Shown piece by piece: positions 23,331-34,185 of a stretch of DNA of 64,000 nt; position 1 is the stretch's first letter; every line of letters starts with the position of its first letter. The stretch is from contig NC_067487.1 of the NCBI RefSeq assembly GCF_947179515.1, positions 43,004,014 to 43,068,013 on the forward strand, given 5' to 3'. Source of the stretch: Apodemus sylvaticus. Lineage: Eukaryota > Chordata > Mammalia > Rodentia > Muridae. The notes beneath the pieces were generated by a model that saw only the letters and a list, made by a program, of their open reading frames with translations, was not told where the DNA came from and did no database searches. The translations under genes were made by a program, and so were the position numbers.

Positions 23331-23707
23331 TGTACCAATGTCCTCAAGCGTCTTCCCTAGTTTCTTTTCTATTAGCTTCAGTGTGTCTGGCTTTATGTGG
23401 AGGTCCTTGATCCATTTGGAGTTGAGCTTAGTACAAGGAGACAAGGATGGATCAATTCACATTCTTCTGCATGCTGACCTCCAGTTGAACCAGCATCATT
23501 TGTTGAAAAGGCTATCTTTTTTCCATTGAATGTTTTCAGCCCCTTTGTCAAGGATCAAGTGGCCATAGGTGTGTGGGTTCATTTCTGGATCTTCAGTCCT
23601 GTTCCATTGATCTGCCTGCCTGTCACTGTACCAATACCATGCAGTTTTTAAGACTATTGCTCTGTAGTATTGCTTGAGGTCAGGGATACTGATTCCCCCA
23701 GAACACG
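23330..23707 (-). pseudogene. LINE-1 ORF2 C-terminal piece, out of order
   Basis: Antisense ORF2 C-terminal sequence, homologous to 35758-36128 in this window. Read along the minus strand, it lies upstream of ORF1, although in an intact L1 it belongs several kb downstream of it. Frames are broken. Confidence 0.9.
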
Positions 23708-23844
23708 CAGGTCAACTATATTTTTATGTAATAGCAGCTGGAAAATGGACAACTGAATCCCAAAATTTAAAAATAATACAATTTAAAATATTTCTTACAA
23801 AACTATGAAACTATTACAAACAGTATATTTCCATATATGTAGAT

Positions 23845-23857
23845 AGATAGATTGATA

Positions 23858-23910
<53 letters not shown>

Positions 23911-23985
23911 GAATCAGATACAGATACAGATATAGATAGTTATAGATATAGGTATAGTTATAGATATATAGATGTAGATATCTGG
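23845..23985. repeat. (GATA)n microsatellite with GATACA tail
   Basis: A pure GATA core (about 23860-23910) grading into CAGATA/TATAGATA variants. The tyrosine/leucine-rich minus-strand frame is an artefact. Confidence 0.95.
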
Positions 23986-24056
23986 AGCATATAGTAAAAC
24001 ACATGCATACCAAAAACTAAAATTAGTAATAGCTAAAGGTGACCAAAATGGATTTT

Positions 24057-24212
24057 GCCAGACAGTGATGGCACACACCTTTAAACTCTGCATTGGGAGG
24101 CAGAGAGAGGGTGATCTCTAGTTCCAAGCCAGCTTGATCTACAGAGTGAATTCCAGGACCACTAGGGCTACACAGAGAAACTCTGTCTCAAACAAACAAA
24201 CAAAAAACCAAA
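24057..24212 (+). repeat. B1 SINE
   Basis: Sense B1: 'gccagacagtgatggcacac', 'ggaggcagagagag', 'gctacacagagaaactctgt', ending in a CAAA-rich tail. Confidence 0.9.
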
Positions 24213-24289
24213 AGTTTCCAAAGTAAAATGAAGAGCCACATAGCCATTATTCCACTTTAAAATGGTATAAAATGTTTAGATTAAGACCA

Positions 24290-24470
24290 TAGAGAAGGCG
24301 CCAATGCGCAAGAGACCGGTGAGGACACCGATGCCGACCCACCAAGACCCTCAAGTGGCAGGCAGGAAGGTCCCGACGTCCACCACGCTGGACACAGCCG
24401 ACCACCAGTCCCCCGAAAGATGAAAGACGTCCGCCCCCGGGAGCGAGATTATCCACAGCAACCAGAAAGG
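24290..24470. other. Isolated CpG-rich block of foreign composition
   Basis: About 180 bp rich in CpG and GC, set in AT-rich DNA with sharp edges. It includes 'gccccc ggga' and 'gacgtcc'-type motifs. On the minus strand the stretch 'gtctttcatctttcggggg' resembles the LTR-end/leader junction of gammaretrovirus-like ERVs, but I could not confirm this. The overlapping 75-codon minus-strand frame has no recognised protein. Confidence 0.5.
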
Positions 24471-24624
24471 TCATCTATCACCAACTGGAATGCAAGATGC
24501 AAAGCCCTACTCAAAATTAGCTTAGTAACTTCTTGAAAAGTAAAATATGTTTACCATGTGATTCAACAGTTTCAGTCTTGGTATTCACATGTTTACAGAA
24601 GCCATTGTATCTACATGTAGCCCT

Positions 24625-25115
24625 CTGTAGCCAGCGGGATTTCTAGAGGAACAGAGCCAGTAGAATTAGCACATCTTGTACAAAGCAATTTTTATCAGAG
24701 GCTGAGAAGTCCAGTAAAAGCTGTCTGTATAGCAGAGAGGCTGAACACCCCGTGGCTGCTCAGTTCTTGCTACAGGATGCTGCAGCAGTTCCACACTACT
24801 GCTGAAGGCCGTGAAGAGGACCCGTGTCATGCAGTCCAGCTTGGAAGGCTGAAGATGCCAGAGTTTTGAGTCAGCAGGGAATCACAGCAGCAGAGAGACA
24901 GAGGTGCTCAGGAAGAAGAGCAGGCAGGCACAACACACATTTTTCTTGAATCTCTTCCTATCTGGACTAAACTCTGGAAAGTGTCGCGTACTCTGTAGTT
25001 GAGTCTCTTCCACTTAGTTCTTTCTGAAAACATGCCCGCTGGCACACCCAGGGGTATGTCACCTATATTGCTCCTAAACCCCATCAGGTTGACAGTTAAG
25101 GACAACGACCACACC
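24625..25115 (+). mobile_element. Possible LTR-like repeat
   Basis: Begins 'gatttctagaggaacagagc' and ends near 'aggttgacagttaagga', phrases of a kind seen in rodent MaLR-like repeats. No terminal duplication found. Confidence 0.35.
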
Positions 25116-25298
25116 CTCCAAACTGCAACAAATGCCCTTTAATAATAACTGACTGAACAAACTGGACATTCATCAATTAGTTTTAAAAAAAAATAGAACC
25201 AAACTTAATACCTGTGTCAATTTGAATCTATCTCCAAAAAACACTGGCTGAATTAATTGAGCCAGTCTCAGAGTTCCAAATCACATCATTCCATTTTT

Positions 25299-25598
25299 TT
25301 TATTCGATATATTCTTTATTTACATTTCAAGCGATTTTACCTTTCCTGGATCCCCCCTCCCCGAAAGTCCCAAAAGTCCTCTTCCCTCCCCCGTTCCCCA
25401 ATCCACCCCTCTCCACTTCCCTGTCCTGGTAATCCTATACACTGCTGCACTGAGTTTTTACAGGACCAGAGGCCACTCCTTCCTTCTTGAGCATCATTTG
25501 GTATGTGAATTGTGTCTTGGGTATTCCAAGCTTCTAGGCTAATATCCGTTTATCAGTGAGTGCATAAGTTCTTTTGAGACTGGGTTACCTCACTTAGG
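25299..25598 (-). mobile_element. LINE-1 3' end, antisense, perfect 16-bp duplication
   Basis: A 300-bp 5'-truncated L1 in antisense ('attctttatttacatttcaa', 'gcttctaggctaatatccgt', 'actgggttacctcactta'). Both flanks carry acatcattccattttt (25283-25298 and 25599-25614). The 77-codon frame inside it is antisense L1. Confidence 0.97.
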
Positions 25599-25924
25599 AC
25601 ATCATTCCATTTTTATTACATTCTCAAAAACACAAACCTATAGTTATAGAGAAGAGTGGATTCTAGGCTTCCGTGGTAGAGAAAAGAGATTACCACCTTG
25701 AAGGGAAATTAGGAGATGGGTTGAAAGTTTTTCCTATATCCAGATGGTGTCAGTAAGTTCATGAATTGAGAGAACTTTCCAATCCTTAGACTGTGCACTG
25801 TCACTTTTTTTCCTGCACATTAGTCACACAAACAAGGTAACACAATGGGATGAATGGGGCATCTGAACTTTCTTTATTACTTTTGTTTGTTTTATTTATT
25901 GATTGAGTGGGACACAGGACTAGC

Positions 25925-26045
25925 ATGCAAGTGTGCAGAAGTCAAAGGATGCCTTGGAGAAGCCATTTATCTTCTGTCTTGTGGGACCTCCGCATGTCAG
26001 CCTTGGCAAAGACCTCCACCAAACTGAGCCGCCTCATTACCCAGA
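25925..26045 (-). repeat. Diverged B3-like SINE
   Basis: Antisense pattern 'aagtgtgcagaagtcaaagg', 'cttgtgggacctccgcatgt', 'tggcaaagacctccaccaaa', 'ctgagccgcctcattac'. The short overlapping frames are SINE-derived. Confidence 0.6.
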
Positions 26046-26885
26046 AGCTTCTATTACTAGTGTTGCTGTTGTTATTGTCCAAAGATGGTTTCAGCCCCCC
26101 CCCCAAAAAAAAATCCGAAACTAAGATAACATTCACTTAATTAAATAGATGATTTTCATGAATAAGAAGTCCAAAAATCAGCAGCCTTCTTGTATGCTTA
26201 GTTCCTTGGTAACATTGCCAAGGACAGGGCACAATGTATATTGTATTTTTAGTTCCTTATTTGTAACCTGTTGGCTTGACTTCCTCAGCCTTCTTGCCTC
26301 CTAGTCAAACCGAGCCCCCACCTCAATAAGTAAGATCTGGAAGATGAAGGTTAAAAACAAAGCCTTTCCTGCCCTTACCGTTAGGACAATCGGGACACCC
26401 ATGGCCAGGAGACTCCTTTTTATATTCCTCCGGCATGAGCTGGGTCATTCACCTAATGCTGAAAGATGGAGAAATCGGCCTGAATAATTTAACAAATCAG
26501 AACAAACCTCCAGGGTTCGCAGAGCAGGACTAACACCCTGAAATGATGCACACTGTACAAGAAACAGCATGCAGCTGCCCTTTACAGGGATGGGTTAAGC
26601 CATCTTTGCCTTTCTGTTTCCCCTCATACCTGGAATTGCTCTTAAAAGCTGGACTTGCTCTTAAAAGCTATTCATGTTCCTGAAACAAAATCGCTTCAAA
26701 CCCTCATCGAAAGCATTGTAGTAGTCCTAGCTTACAATACATAAATTTCACCCTGAGCAAGTTATGCTAATATCACATTAGAACATTTAAAACTCTATGA
26801 CTCCAAAAATGTGTCCCCGAATATAAATGCAGTTGAACCACTGCTTTGGAAAAAAAAAAAAGAAAAGAAATACAAAAGCTTAATA
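26046..26885. other. Unrecognised sequence
   Basis: No gene or firm repeat. A poly-C/poly-A pair (about 26093-26111) and an A-run (26850-26861) are present. The segment 26330-26560 is somewhat GC-richer and might be an undiagnosed LTR. Confidence 0.45.
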
Positions 26886-26894
26886 GAAATCTCA

Positions 26895-27166
26895 CCAACC
26901 AAAGAGTACCTGTGGAGGGACCCATGGCTCCAGCCACATATGTAGCAGAGGATGGCCTTGTCTAGCATCAATGGGAAGGGAGGCCCTTGGTCCTTGAAGG
27001 CTGCAGTGTAGGGGAATGCTAGGGCACTGAGGCAGGGGTGGGTGGGTGGCTGTGGAGCATTCTCACAGAGGCAGGGGGAAGGGGATGGGATAGGGGGTTT
27101 GCAGAGGGGAAACCAGGAACGGAGATAACATTTGAAATGTAAATAAATAAAATATCCAACCAAAAA
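26895..27166 (+). mobile_element. LINE-1 3' UTR fragment
   Basis: Sense L1 3' UTR: 'ccaaagagtacctgtggagg', 'ggctccagccacatatgtag', 'taacatttgaaatgtaaata', A-tail. A short duplication aaatctca flanks it (26887-26894 and 27167-27174). The 126-codon antisense frame is not a gene. Confidence 0.92.
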
Positions 27167-27174
27167 AAATCTCA

Positions 27175-29169
27175 ATGACCTATCATTCTCTAGTCTCTGT
27201 AGCTCTGATTTGTTTTTTAATTTGACACATTTTTTGCAATGATCTTAGGCAGGGAATTGTCCTGAAGAACCCTTGTCAGTGTCTTAAGGCCAGCATGACA
27301 GCTGAATGCTAATCGGGTGAAAGGGTTAAGGAAAGGCCAGAGCACAGTGGGAATGCCTGGTGGAAGTCATATTGCCTATTTTATTTTTGAAGTCTGCAAG
27401 TGTTTTGTTTAGCAGCTCTTCCTCACTCCTGATCTCAATTTCCTTTCTCAAGCTCCGTGTGAAAGTTTCCAAATAGAGATGCAACATTTGGAACATCAGG
27501 CTGTTTGCCCTTTTATAGCCGTGCTGGTCTTCGTGTCTAGCGCCTCCTTATAGGTTGTAGTTTCCCTCGAAGGTTCAAAATCTAAAAATAAATGAATGAA
27601 AAATAAAAACAAAGGCTTATATTAGTCCAACATAGTGAAAACACACACACACACACACATCATGTTCATAGACATGTTCTGCTACTGGAGCCACATCTAG
27701 AGGCTGAGAAGTCTAAGAGGCATTTGAATTTTCTCTTGAGGTCTACATTTACAATACAACAGTATAACCTAATATCACATTTTTTTTAAATGCTAAACTT
27801 TGCTGAGCAGAGTGCAGATGAATAGAAAACAGTCGGTTAGCCTACATGCTGAGCCAGCTGTGCCAGGGCAGGTACAGCCTGACTCATTGTTACCTCAATC
27901 TCCTCTTGAGGACTAACATGAAGTTGATCTCAGCAACTTTCACACCCCCACCAGTTCTCTTCAGGACATGACCCTGTGTTTTCTTAAGGATAAGATAAAA
28001 TAAGTGTGACTGTAAAATTACCCCCTTGCCATATAGAAAAGGGTTTTAAAACAACACAAATCCTGTTTTCATGACTCCTAGTCCAAATGCAGGCATCTGG
28101 TTCTAGTAAGTGAATGAAGCTGGCTGTGTGTGTGCCCAAAGAGAGCAACCATTGTGACAGGGCATCAGGAATTAGATTGATGACGATAGTGTCATTACAA
28201 TAACAGATGCTATTCAAGAAATATATTAGTATATGAGTAAAATCGTTAGCAGCATTCTGTGACTTATATGTCGAATGTTTAGTTAAATGTGTAATTAATT
28301 CTGAGATAAAATGTAGTTTCCAAAAACCCTTAGCTTCTCGCCCTTCACTCCTAGAAGATAATTTAAGTAGAACTTTAGTAGTAAAATACCATCTGCAGTA
28401 TACATCTCCCATATCCATGACCGTTCTCTCTTATCTGCAGCTATGTTCCCCAAATTTTACTGTTAGCATTTCTGTCTCAAATAGACATGAAGATTTTTTA
28501 CTATAGAAGATAAAGTAGCATCCCTTTGAGTCTGATGAGATAGCCCTACTATAACTGTATTTTCTGCCAACGATAAAAATGTGGTCTTGTTTCCCAGGTG
28601 GAAGGAGAAAACAGACTCCCAGAAGTTATCTTCTGGCCTTGACATGTGTGTATAATCACACAAAGATACAAACAGACAAACAGAAACACATACATACACA
28701 CACAGAGACACACAGACAATGTGATTCATTTCAAGTTTTTAAAAGAACACCCTTTTAAAATCTCCAGCCTTTTCTGAGGTTTTATTTATTGGCTTGTATG
28801 TCCAATATCAAATCTGATAAATCCCATCACTCAATTGTATCCTTTGTGAATGTTACTACATTGTATTAATTACATTGTCCTTGCTTGTTTCTTGCTTGTA
28901 AATTCTAGATTTAATGATGAACAGTCTCTGATTGTGCCAAAAAATATAATCACCATAAACAATATTGTCTGCTGTAAGCAACTGCCCCGCCCAGTCCCTG
29001 CATTTGGGCATACATGGCTCAAGCCAAGTTCCAGCATCCACCAAATGTACAACAAATAGCTCTTTGAAGCTCCTGTCTTAATCTATCCTATAAAATTGCC
29101 CGTTGTCATATAGAGGAGGGAGGCTGATTAATCCAGAGGGTTTACAATGAATTTTCTCTGTTAGTATTC
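27175..29169. other. Unrecognised sequence
   Basis: No gene recognised over 2 kb. Contains a CA run (27633-27659) and a CA/CAGA-rich patch (about 28660-28715). A 144-codon minus-strand frame (27984-28418) shows no domain, repeat or clear membrane pattern, and length alone is weak evidence in AT-rich mammalian DNA. Confidence 0.5.
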
Positions 29170-29273
29170 TGTCTAAGCTCCACCCCACACTTACCTGGCA
29201 ATAGCCAGGTATGCCCAGCCCCATAGACCTGGCCCACTATAAAAGGGGCTACTTGCCCCTCCTCTCTCTCTTT

Positions 29274-29314
<41 letters not shown>

Positions 29315-29425
29315 TCTCTCTCTCTCCCCTATCTTCCTCATCCTACTCTCACCTCTCTGCCCCTTGGGCTCTCCTCCCCTCCCCCCTCTCTCCACATGGT
29401 CATGGCTGGCCTCTACTTCTCTACT

Positions 29426-29465
<40 letters not shown>

Positions 29466-29690
29466 CCTATCTATCTGCCTTTCTCTACCACTAACTCCCA
29501 ACCTTTACCCTGAATAAACTCTATTCTATACCATGTCTGTGTGCGTGTGGTCCCTCAGGGGGAAGAGGTGCTGGGGCAAGGGCCCGCCTGGGCACACCCT
29601 TCCCCCACACCGCCATGCCACATTTCTCTAAACCCCCAATCCTCTCTTTTTAAGCCCCCTTCATTCTCAGGTTTACATCAGTAAGAAATA
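29170..29690 (+). mobile_element. ERV LTR with intact TATA box and poly(A) signal
   Basis: Starts TGTCTAAGCTCC; then 'ggcaatagccaggtatgccc', a TATAAAA box (29238-29244), long CT-rich stretches (29275-29312, 29428-29460), AATAAA (29513-29518) and 'gtggtccctcaggggga'. A second copy is at 53764-54215, same orientation. The 3' end is approximate and no target-site duplication was found. CT-rich open frames inside are artefacts. Confidence 0.8.
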
Positions 29691-29752
29691 AGACTAGATT
29701 TAAAATAAGTTCATAAAGTGGTCGTTTCTGTTGATAAACATGATCGCACATT

Positions 29753-30570
29753 GTTCTTTTCTCTTTTTTTTTTCATTATTTTACTTATTTACATTTTAAG
29801 AGTTTTTCCCCTTCCCAGTTTCCCCTCCACAGGCCCCCATCCCCTCTCCCTCGGGGGCTTCCCCACCCATCCACCCATTCCTGCCTTGGCACCCTAGCAT
29901 TCCTCTGGGTCATCAATCCTCCACAAGACCAAGGGGCTCCCCTCCCAGTGAGGGCAGATAAGGCAGTCCTCTGCTACATATCTAGCTGGAGCCATGGGTT
30001 CCCCACACCTGTGTACTCTTTGGTTGTTGGTTTATTCCCGGATCTGGTTGGTTAATATTGTTGTTCTTCCTATGGGGTTGCAAATCTCTTCAAGCTCCTA
30101 CAGTCATTGCCCTAACTTCTCCATTAAAGTCCCCACACTCAGTCCAATGTTTCCCTGCATACATCTGCATCTGTATTGGTCCAGCTCTGACAGAGCCTCT
30201 CAGGGGACAGCTATACTGGGCTCCTATCAGTAAGTACTTCTTGGCATCAGCAATAGGGTCTGAATTTGGTGTCTGCAGATCAGATGGATCCCTAGGTGGA
30301 GCAGTCATTGGATGGCCTTTCCTTCAGTTTCTACTCCACTCTTTGTCCCTTCATTATTTTTTGACAGGAAGAATTCTAGATTAATATTTTTGAGGTGGGT
30401 AGATGATCTCATCCCTCAACAGGGGGCTGTGCCTGTCCACTGGATATGGTCTCTAAAGGTTCTATCTCCCCTTTGTTGGGAATTTCAGCTAATGCCCTCC
30501 CTGTTGGGTCCTGGAAACCTCTTGAGTCCCTGGCATCTGGGACTATCTAGTGGCTACTTTCAAAACACAG
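29753..30570 (-). mobile_element. LINE-1 3' UTR, antisense half of a 5'-inverted L1
   Basis: T-rich tail at the left, then a nearly complete rodent L1 3' UTR in antisense ('attttacttatttacatttt', 'ctagctggagccatgggttc', 'ttgttgttcttcctatgggg', 'ggacagctatactgggctcc'). It abuts the oppositely oriented L1 segment to its right. All open frames in it are L1 noise. Confidence 0.93.
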
Positions 30571-30589
30571 TTGCAGAATCTCAGGATTG

Positions 30590-31246
30590 GCTCCAGAGTT
30601 AAACAAAGAATTCTCAACTGAGGAATACTGGATGGTCAACAAGCACCTAAAGAAATGTTCAACATCCTTAGTTATCAGGGAAATGCAAATCAAACCAACC
30701 CTGAGATTCCACCTCACACCAGTCAGAATGGCTAAGATTAAAAACTCAGGTGACAGCAGATGCTGGAGAGGATGTGGAGAAAGAGGAACACTCCTACATT
30801 GTTGGTAGAATTGCAAGTTGGTACAACCACTCTGGAAATGAGTCTGAAGTTTCCTCAGAAAACTGAACATAGTACTATCTGAGGAGTAAGCTATAACACT
30901 CCTGGACATATACCCAAAAGATTCTCCAACATATAACAAGGACACATGTTCCACTTTGTTCCTAGCAGCCTTTTTATAATAGCCAGAAGCTGGAAAGAAC
31001 CCAGATGCTCCTCAACAGAGAAATGGATACAGAAAATGTGGTGCGTTTACACAATGAAGTACTATTCAGCTGTTAAAATCAATGAATTCATGAAATTCTT
31101 AGGCAAATGGGTGGAACTAGAAAATATCATCATTGTGATTGGTAACCCAATCACAAAAAGAACACACGTGGTATGCACTCACTGATAAGTGGATATTAGC
31201 CCAAAAGCTTGAAATACCCAAGACACAATTCACAGAGCACATGAAA
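30590..31246 (+). pseudogene. LINE-1 ORF2 3' end, inverted 5' segment
   Basis: Sense ORF2 C-terminal coding and early 3' UTR sequence ('caaatcaaaccaaccctgag', 'ggagaggatgtggagaaaga', 'actgataagtggatattagc'). In L1 order it precedes the 3' UTR part at 29753-30570 but points the opposite way, the classic twin-priming layout. Frames are interrupted. Confidence 0.93.
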
Positions 31247-32800
31247 ACATTCCCCTATCATGTAAATTCTATTTGTTCTTGGGCACTGGCCACACTGTTC
31301 TACCAGCTCTACTGTTTACAAGCCATCCGCCCTCCTTGTCCTTACCCTGCTAACCTAAATTCCTTCTCCACCAGTTGGTGAACAAGTCAAAACTGTATGT
31401 GCTTCCTGTTTCCATGTCAATGGAACTGGAATAAACCATTTTTGTTGGCAAAATCTATATTATAGTGTTAATGCCGACGCTTGTGGGACAGCAAGTCCTC
31501 ACTGAACTGCTTGGAGAAGACTTAGCATGCAGAAAATTGGTGCTGTAGACACATTAGTCATTGTGACTATGTTTCGCTCTGGCCCCTTGGAAATTTGTTC
31601 ACACAATGAGATCTGCTAGTCTCTGGGTTCAAGCTCAAGCTCCATTGCTTCCCAGAGATGTGATCATGAGGAAAGCAAGTCATAACTGGAATCCAGTATA
31701 TTCCTCTGTAAGTATGATATAAGAATGGTACCCACCTGAGTGGATGGATTCTTTGACAGTATAAATGTATTCCTCCCCACAAAGCTTGCAAATAGACATG
31801 GTAAGCCAATTTTATTTTTAATTTTATTGTTTGCTTTCTTATCTTTTCTTCTAGAGCTAAATCCTTTTAGTGCTACCATTATATATAAACCTTATAACAA
31901 CTTTGACAAAGAATGGTTTTTAAAATGTATGTCCTATACATATATATGTACTACAAGATATACATATGATCATATGTAATGTTTACACTAGTCCCTAAAG
32001 GTTTTTTTTAACTGAATTTTAGTTGAACAGTAAAGTCGAATTAAGGAAGACTATTCAAGCATCCCAAAGTCATACAGCACATCAGAACTCAGCTCTATGG
32101 CTGTCTTCCTGCTATATCCCTTACCTGTCACAGCACACTACACACTACCCAGAACTAGGCAGCCCTGTTTAGTCCTACTGTCATAGCAGTATTTACAAAA
32201 TAACTGAAATCTTAATGTGCATACAATTTTCTGCTATTATAAATGCCTCACTGTGGAGTTAACATGCATTATTAACTAGTAATTAATCTATCAATGGTGT
32301 CTGTTAGCCACACAGAGCAATGTGTGCCTCCACTTTCAAGCAGGCAGACTGAAGAACTGCAATACAAGTCAGCTTCAGGATTAACGACAAGGGGAAAGAA
32401 GTTCACAGTGTGAATGAGGACATTCGAAGAGGTCCAGCGGACTCAGGCCTGCTTAGTCTAGAAGGGGAAATGAATGAGAGCGATTTACAGAATTGTTGTG
32501 ACAAGCAAGGCATCACGTTGAGCCTCTGGGGCAGAATGTTATAGTTCTGAAAGATGCTAATGAAATACCAAGCTTTGCACCTGAAACCCTAGAGTCAGTT
32601 TGTGAGAGACACAGAAATATTCCAACTTGTGATACACACTGTACCGCAGACCTAGACTACATGTATAACAAGACAACTTAATGAGAAAATATTGATTGCT
32701 GGGACACCAACTCCAACTGCATTTTCCTTTGTTATCACCCCTGGATAAAAGCTGGAAGGAAGGAATGAAAAGAATGGTTGCACGGAATGATTAATTTTTA
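31247..32800. other. Unrecognised sequence
   Basis: No gene or firm repeat. Short frames on both strands lack recognisable features. Confidence 0.5.
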
Positions 32801-32862
32801 TATCCATTTTGATTTAGTGCCCACTCTCAAATACTGTTCTAAAAACTGGTAGTATATCAGTT
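32801..32862 (+). repeat. Possible MIR/L2-type fragment
   Basis: The words 'caaatactgttctaaaaact' and 'atatcagttaacaa' resemble a common ancient mammalian repeat phrase. Very short and diverged. Confidence 0.3.
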
Positions 32863-32873
32863 AACAATATTGA

Positions 32874-33201
32874 CTGCCCTGGAATTCCTCTATACTGGGG
32901 AATTGAGCCTTCACAGGACCAAGGGCCTCTCCTCCTATTGATGCAGGACAATGCCATCTTCTGATACATATGTAGCTGGAGTCATGGGTCCCTCCATGTG
33001 TACTCTTTGGTTAGTAGTTTAGTGCATGGGAGGTCGAGGGGGTCTGACTGGTTGACATTGTTGTTCTTCCTATGGGGTTACAAAGCCCTGCACCTTCATA
33101 GAAACAGGGAATGGGGAAATGAAATGGGTTAGGGGATTCTGGAGGAGAAATGGGAAAGGGGATAACATTTAAAATACAAATACATAAAATATCCAATTAA
33201 A
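32874..33201 (+). mobile_element. LINE-1 with 5' inversion and 11-bp duplication
   Basis: The left part (about 32874-33090) is antisense L1 3' UTR ('gctggagtcatgggtccctc', 'ttgttgttcttcctatgggg'); the right part (about 33092-33201) is the sense 3' end ('ggggataacatttaaaatac', A-tail). The whole unit is flanked by aacaatattga at 32863-32873 and 33202-33212, proving one insertion event. This is twin priming. Confidence 0.95.
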
Positions 33202-33212
33202 AACAATATTGA

Positions 33213-33770
33213 TAAGAAATTGGTGCATTTATGATGACTATAGTCTATGAGCATATAGATAAAGGAATGACTTTATGTAAAATAGATATCTATTCAAGTA
33301 GTTACAATACAGAGCATGCAACTCTGCTTTCTTATAAGAAAACAGAGCACTATATTTGAGTGCATATGTGTGTTAGTGGAAGAGGAGTTTTATTGTTTTT
33401 TGTTTTTGGTTTGTTATTTTTGGTTTCTTGGTTTTTTGTTCGGGGGAAGATATGCAAGACCCCAGCACTGAAAAATATATAGTAAAAACATGTCAGCCAT
33501 TAATAGTGATGACCAAAGAAGATAACACAGAAAGAGAAGAAAGTAAACAGAGGCTCACAGTAAGCAATATAGTGGCCAGGAAGGGATTGAGGAGCTAATA
33601 TTTGAGCAACAGCTTAGTACACTTTGTAGCTTATAAATAATTTGGAATAGTTCAGGCATTGAGTACTAAGGATAAAGAGAAGAATACAGTTATGGACCAG
33701 CAAACAAAGACAGCTCAAAAGAGAGGCTTTACATGTCATGCAATAAACTTGGTGTTTATGGTACTACTTA
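33213..33770. other. Unrecognised sequence
   Basis: No gene. A T/G-rich low-complexity stretch lies at 33386-33440. Confidence 0.5.
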
Positions 33771-34185
33771 TGCTGGTTAGTGTTTTAGTGACATGATACA
33801 AACCGGAGAGAGAGGTTTGGGAAAAGGGTCTCTCAGTTGAGAAAATGACTCCATAATATTTGCCTATGGCAAGATTTTAGTTCATTTTTTAAAATTAGAT
33901 GTTGATCTAGGAGGGCTCAACACACTGCGGGAAATCCCATCTTGGGCTAATAGTCTGGAGAATATAAGAAAGCAGTCTGAAGAAGACAGGAGGAGCAATC
34001 AAATGAGCATCAATCATCTATTGCCTCTGCATCAGTTCCTGCACCCAGGCTCCTGCCTTGAGCTCCTATCCTGACTTCCCTGGGTAATGGACTGCAAGGT
34101 ATAAGATGAAGTCAACGCTTAGCACCAACACCCAAGTTGGTTTTGGTCATGGCGTTTTATCACAGCAATAGAAACCTAACGAGGA
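33771..34185 (-). mobile_element. LTR-like repeat, antisense, family of the 12-kb unit
   Basis: Reads 'tgctggttagtgttttagtg', 'gttgagaaaatgactccata', 'ccttgagctcctatcctgac', 'ttggttttggtcatggcgtt', 'cagcaatagaaacctaacga', the reverse of the 'cttagtcagggtttct' type repeat. Diverged. Confidence 0.75.

Noticed and set aside
23845..23985. Regularly spaced repeats considered as a CRISPR-like array
   Set aside because: These are tetranucleotide microsatellites without unique spacers, in a mammalian genome.
26795..27175. 126-codon minus-strand open frame
   Set aside because: Antisense of a LINE-1 3' UTR with a defined target-site duplication.
27984..28418. 144-codon minus-strand open frame
   Set aside because: No domain, homologue, start context or splice evidence; a frame of this length is expected by chance in 64 kb of AT-rich DNA.
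29211..29517. Serine/leucine-rich open frames that look like signal or membrane sequence
   Set aside because: CT-repeat portion of an ERV LTR read as protein.
30547..30954. 135-codon minus-strand open frame
   Set aside because: Antisense of LINE-1 ORF2 sequence across the inversion joint.
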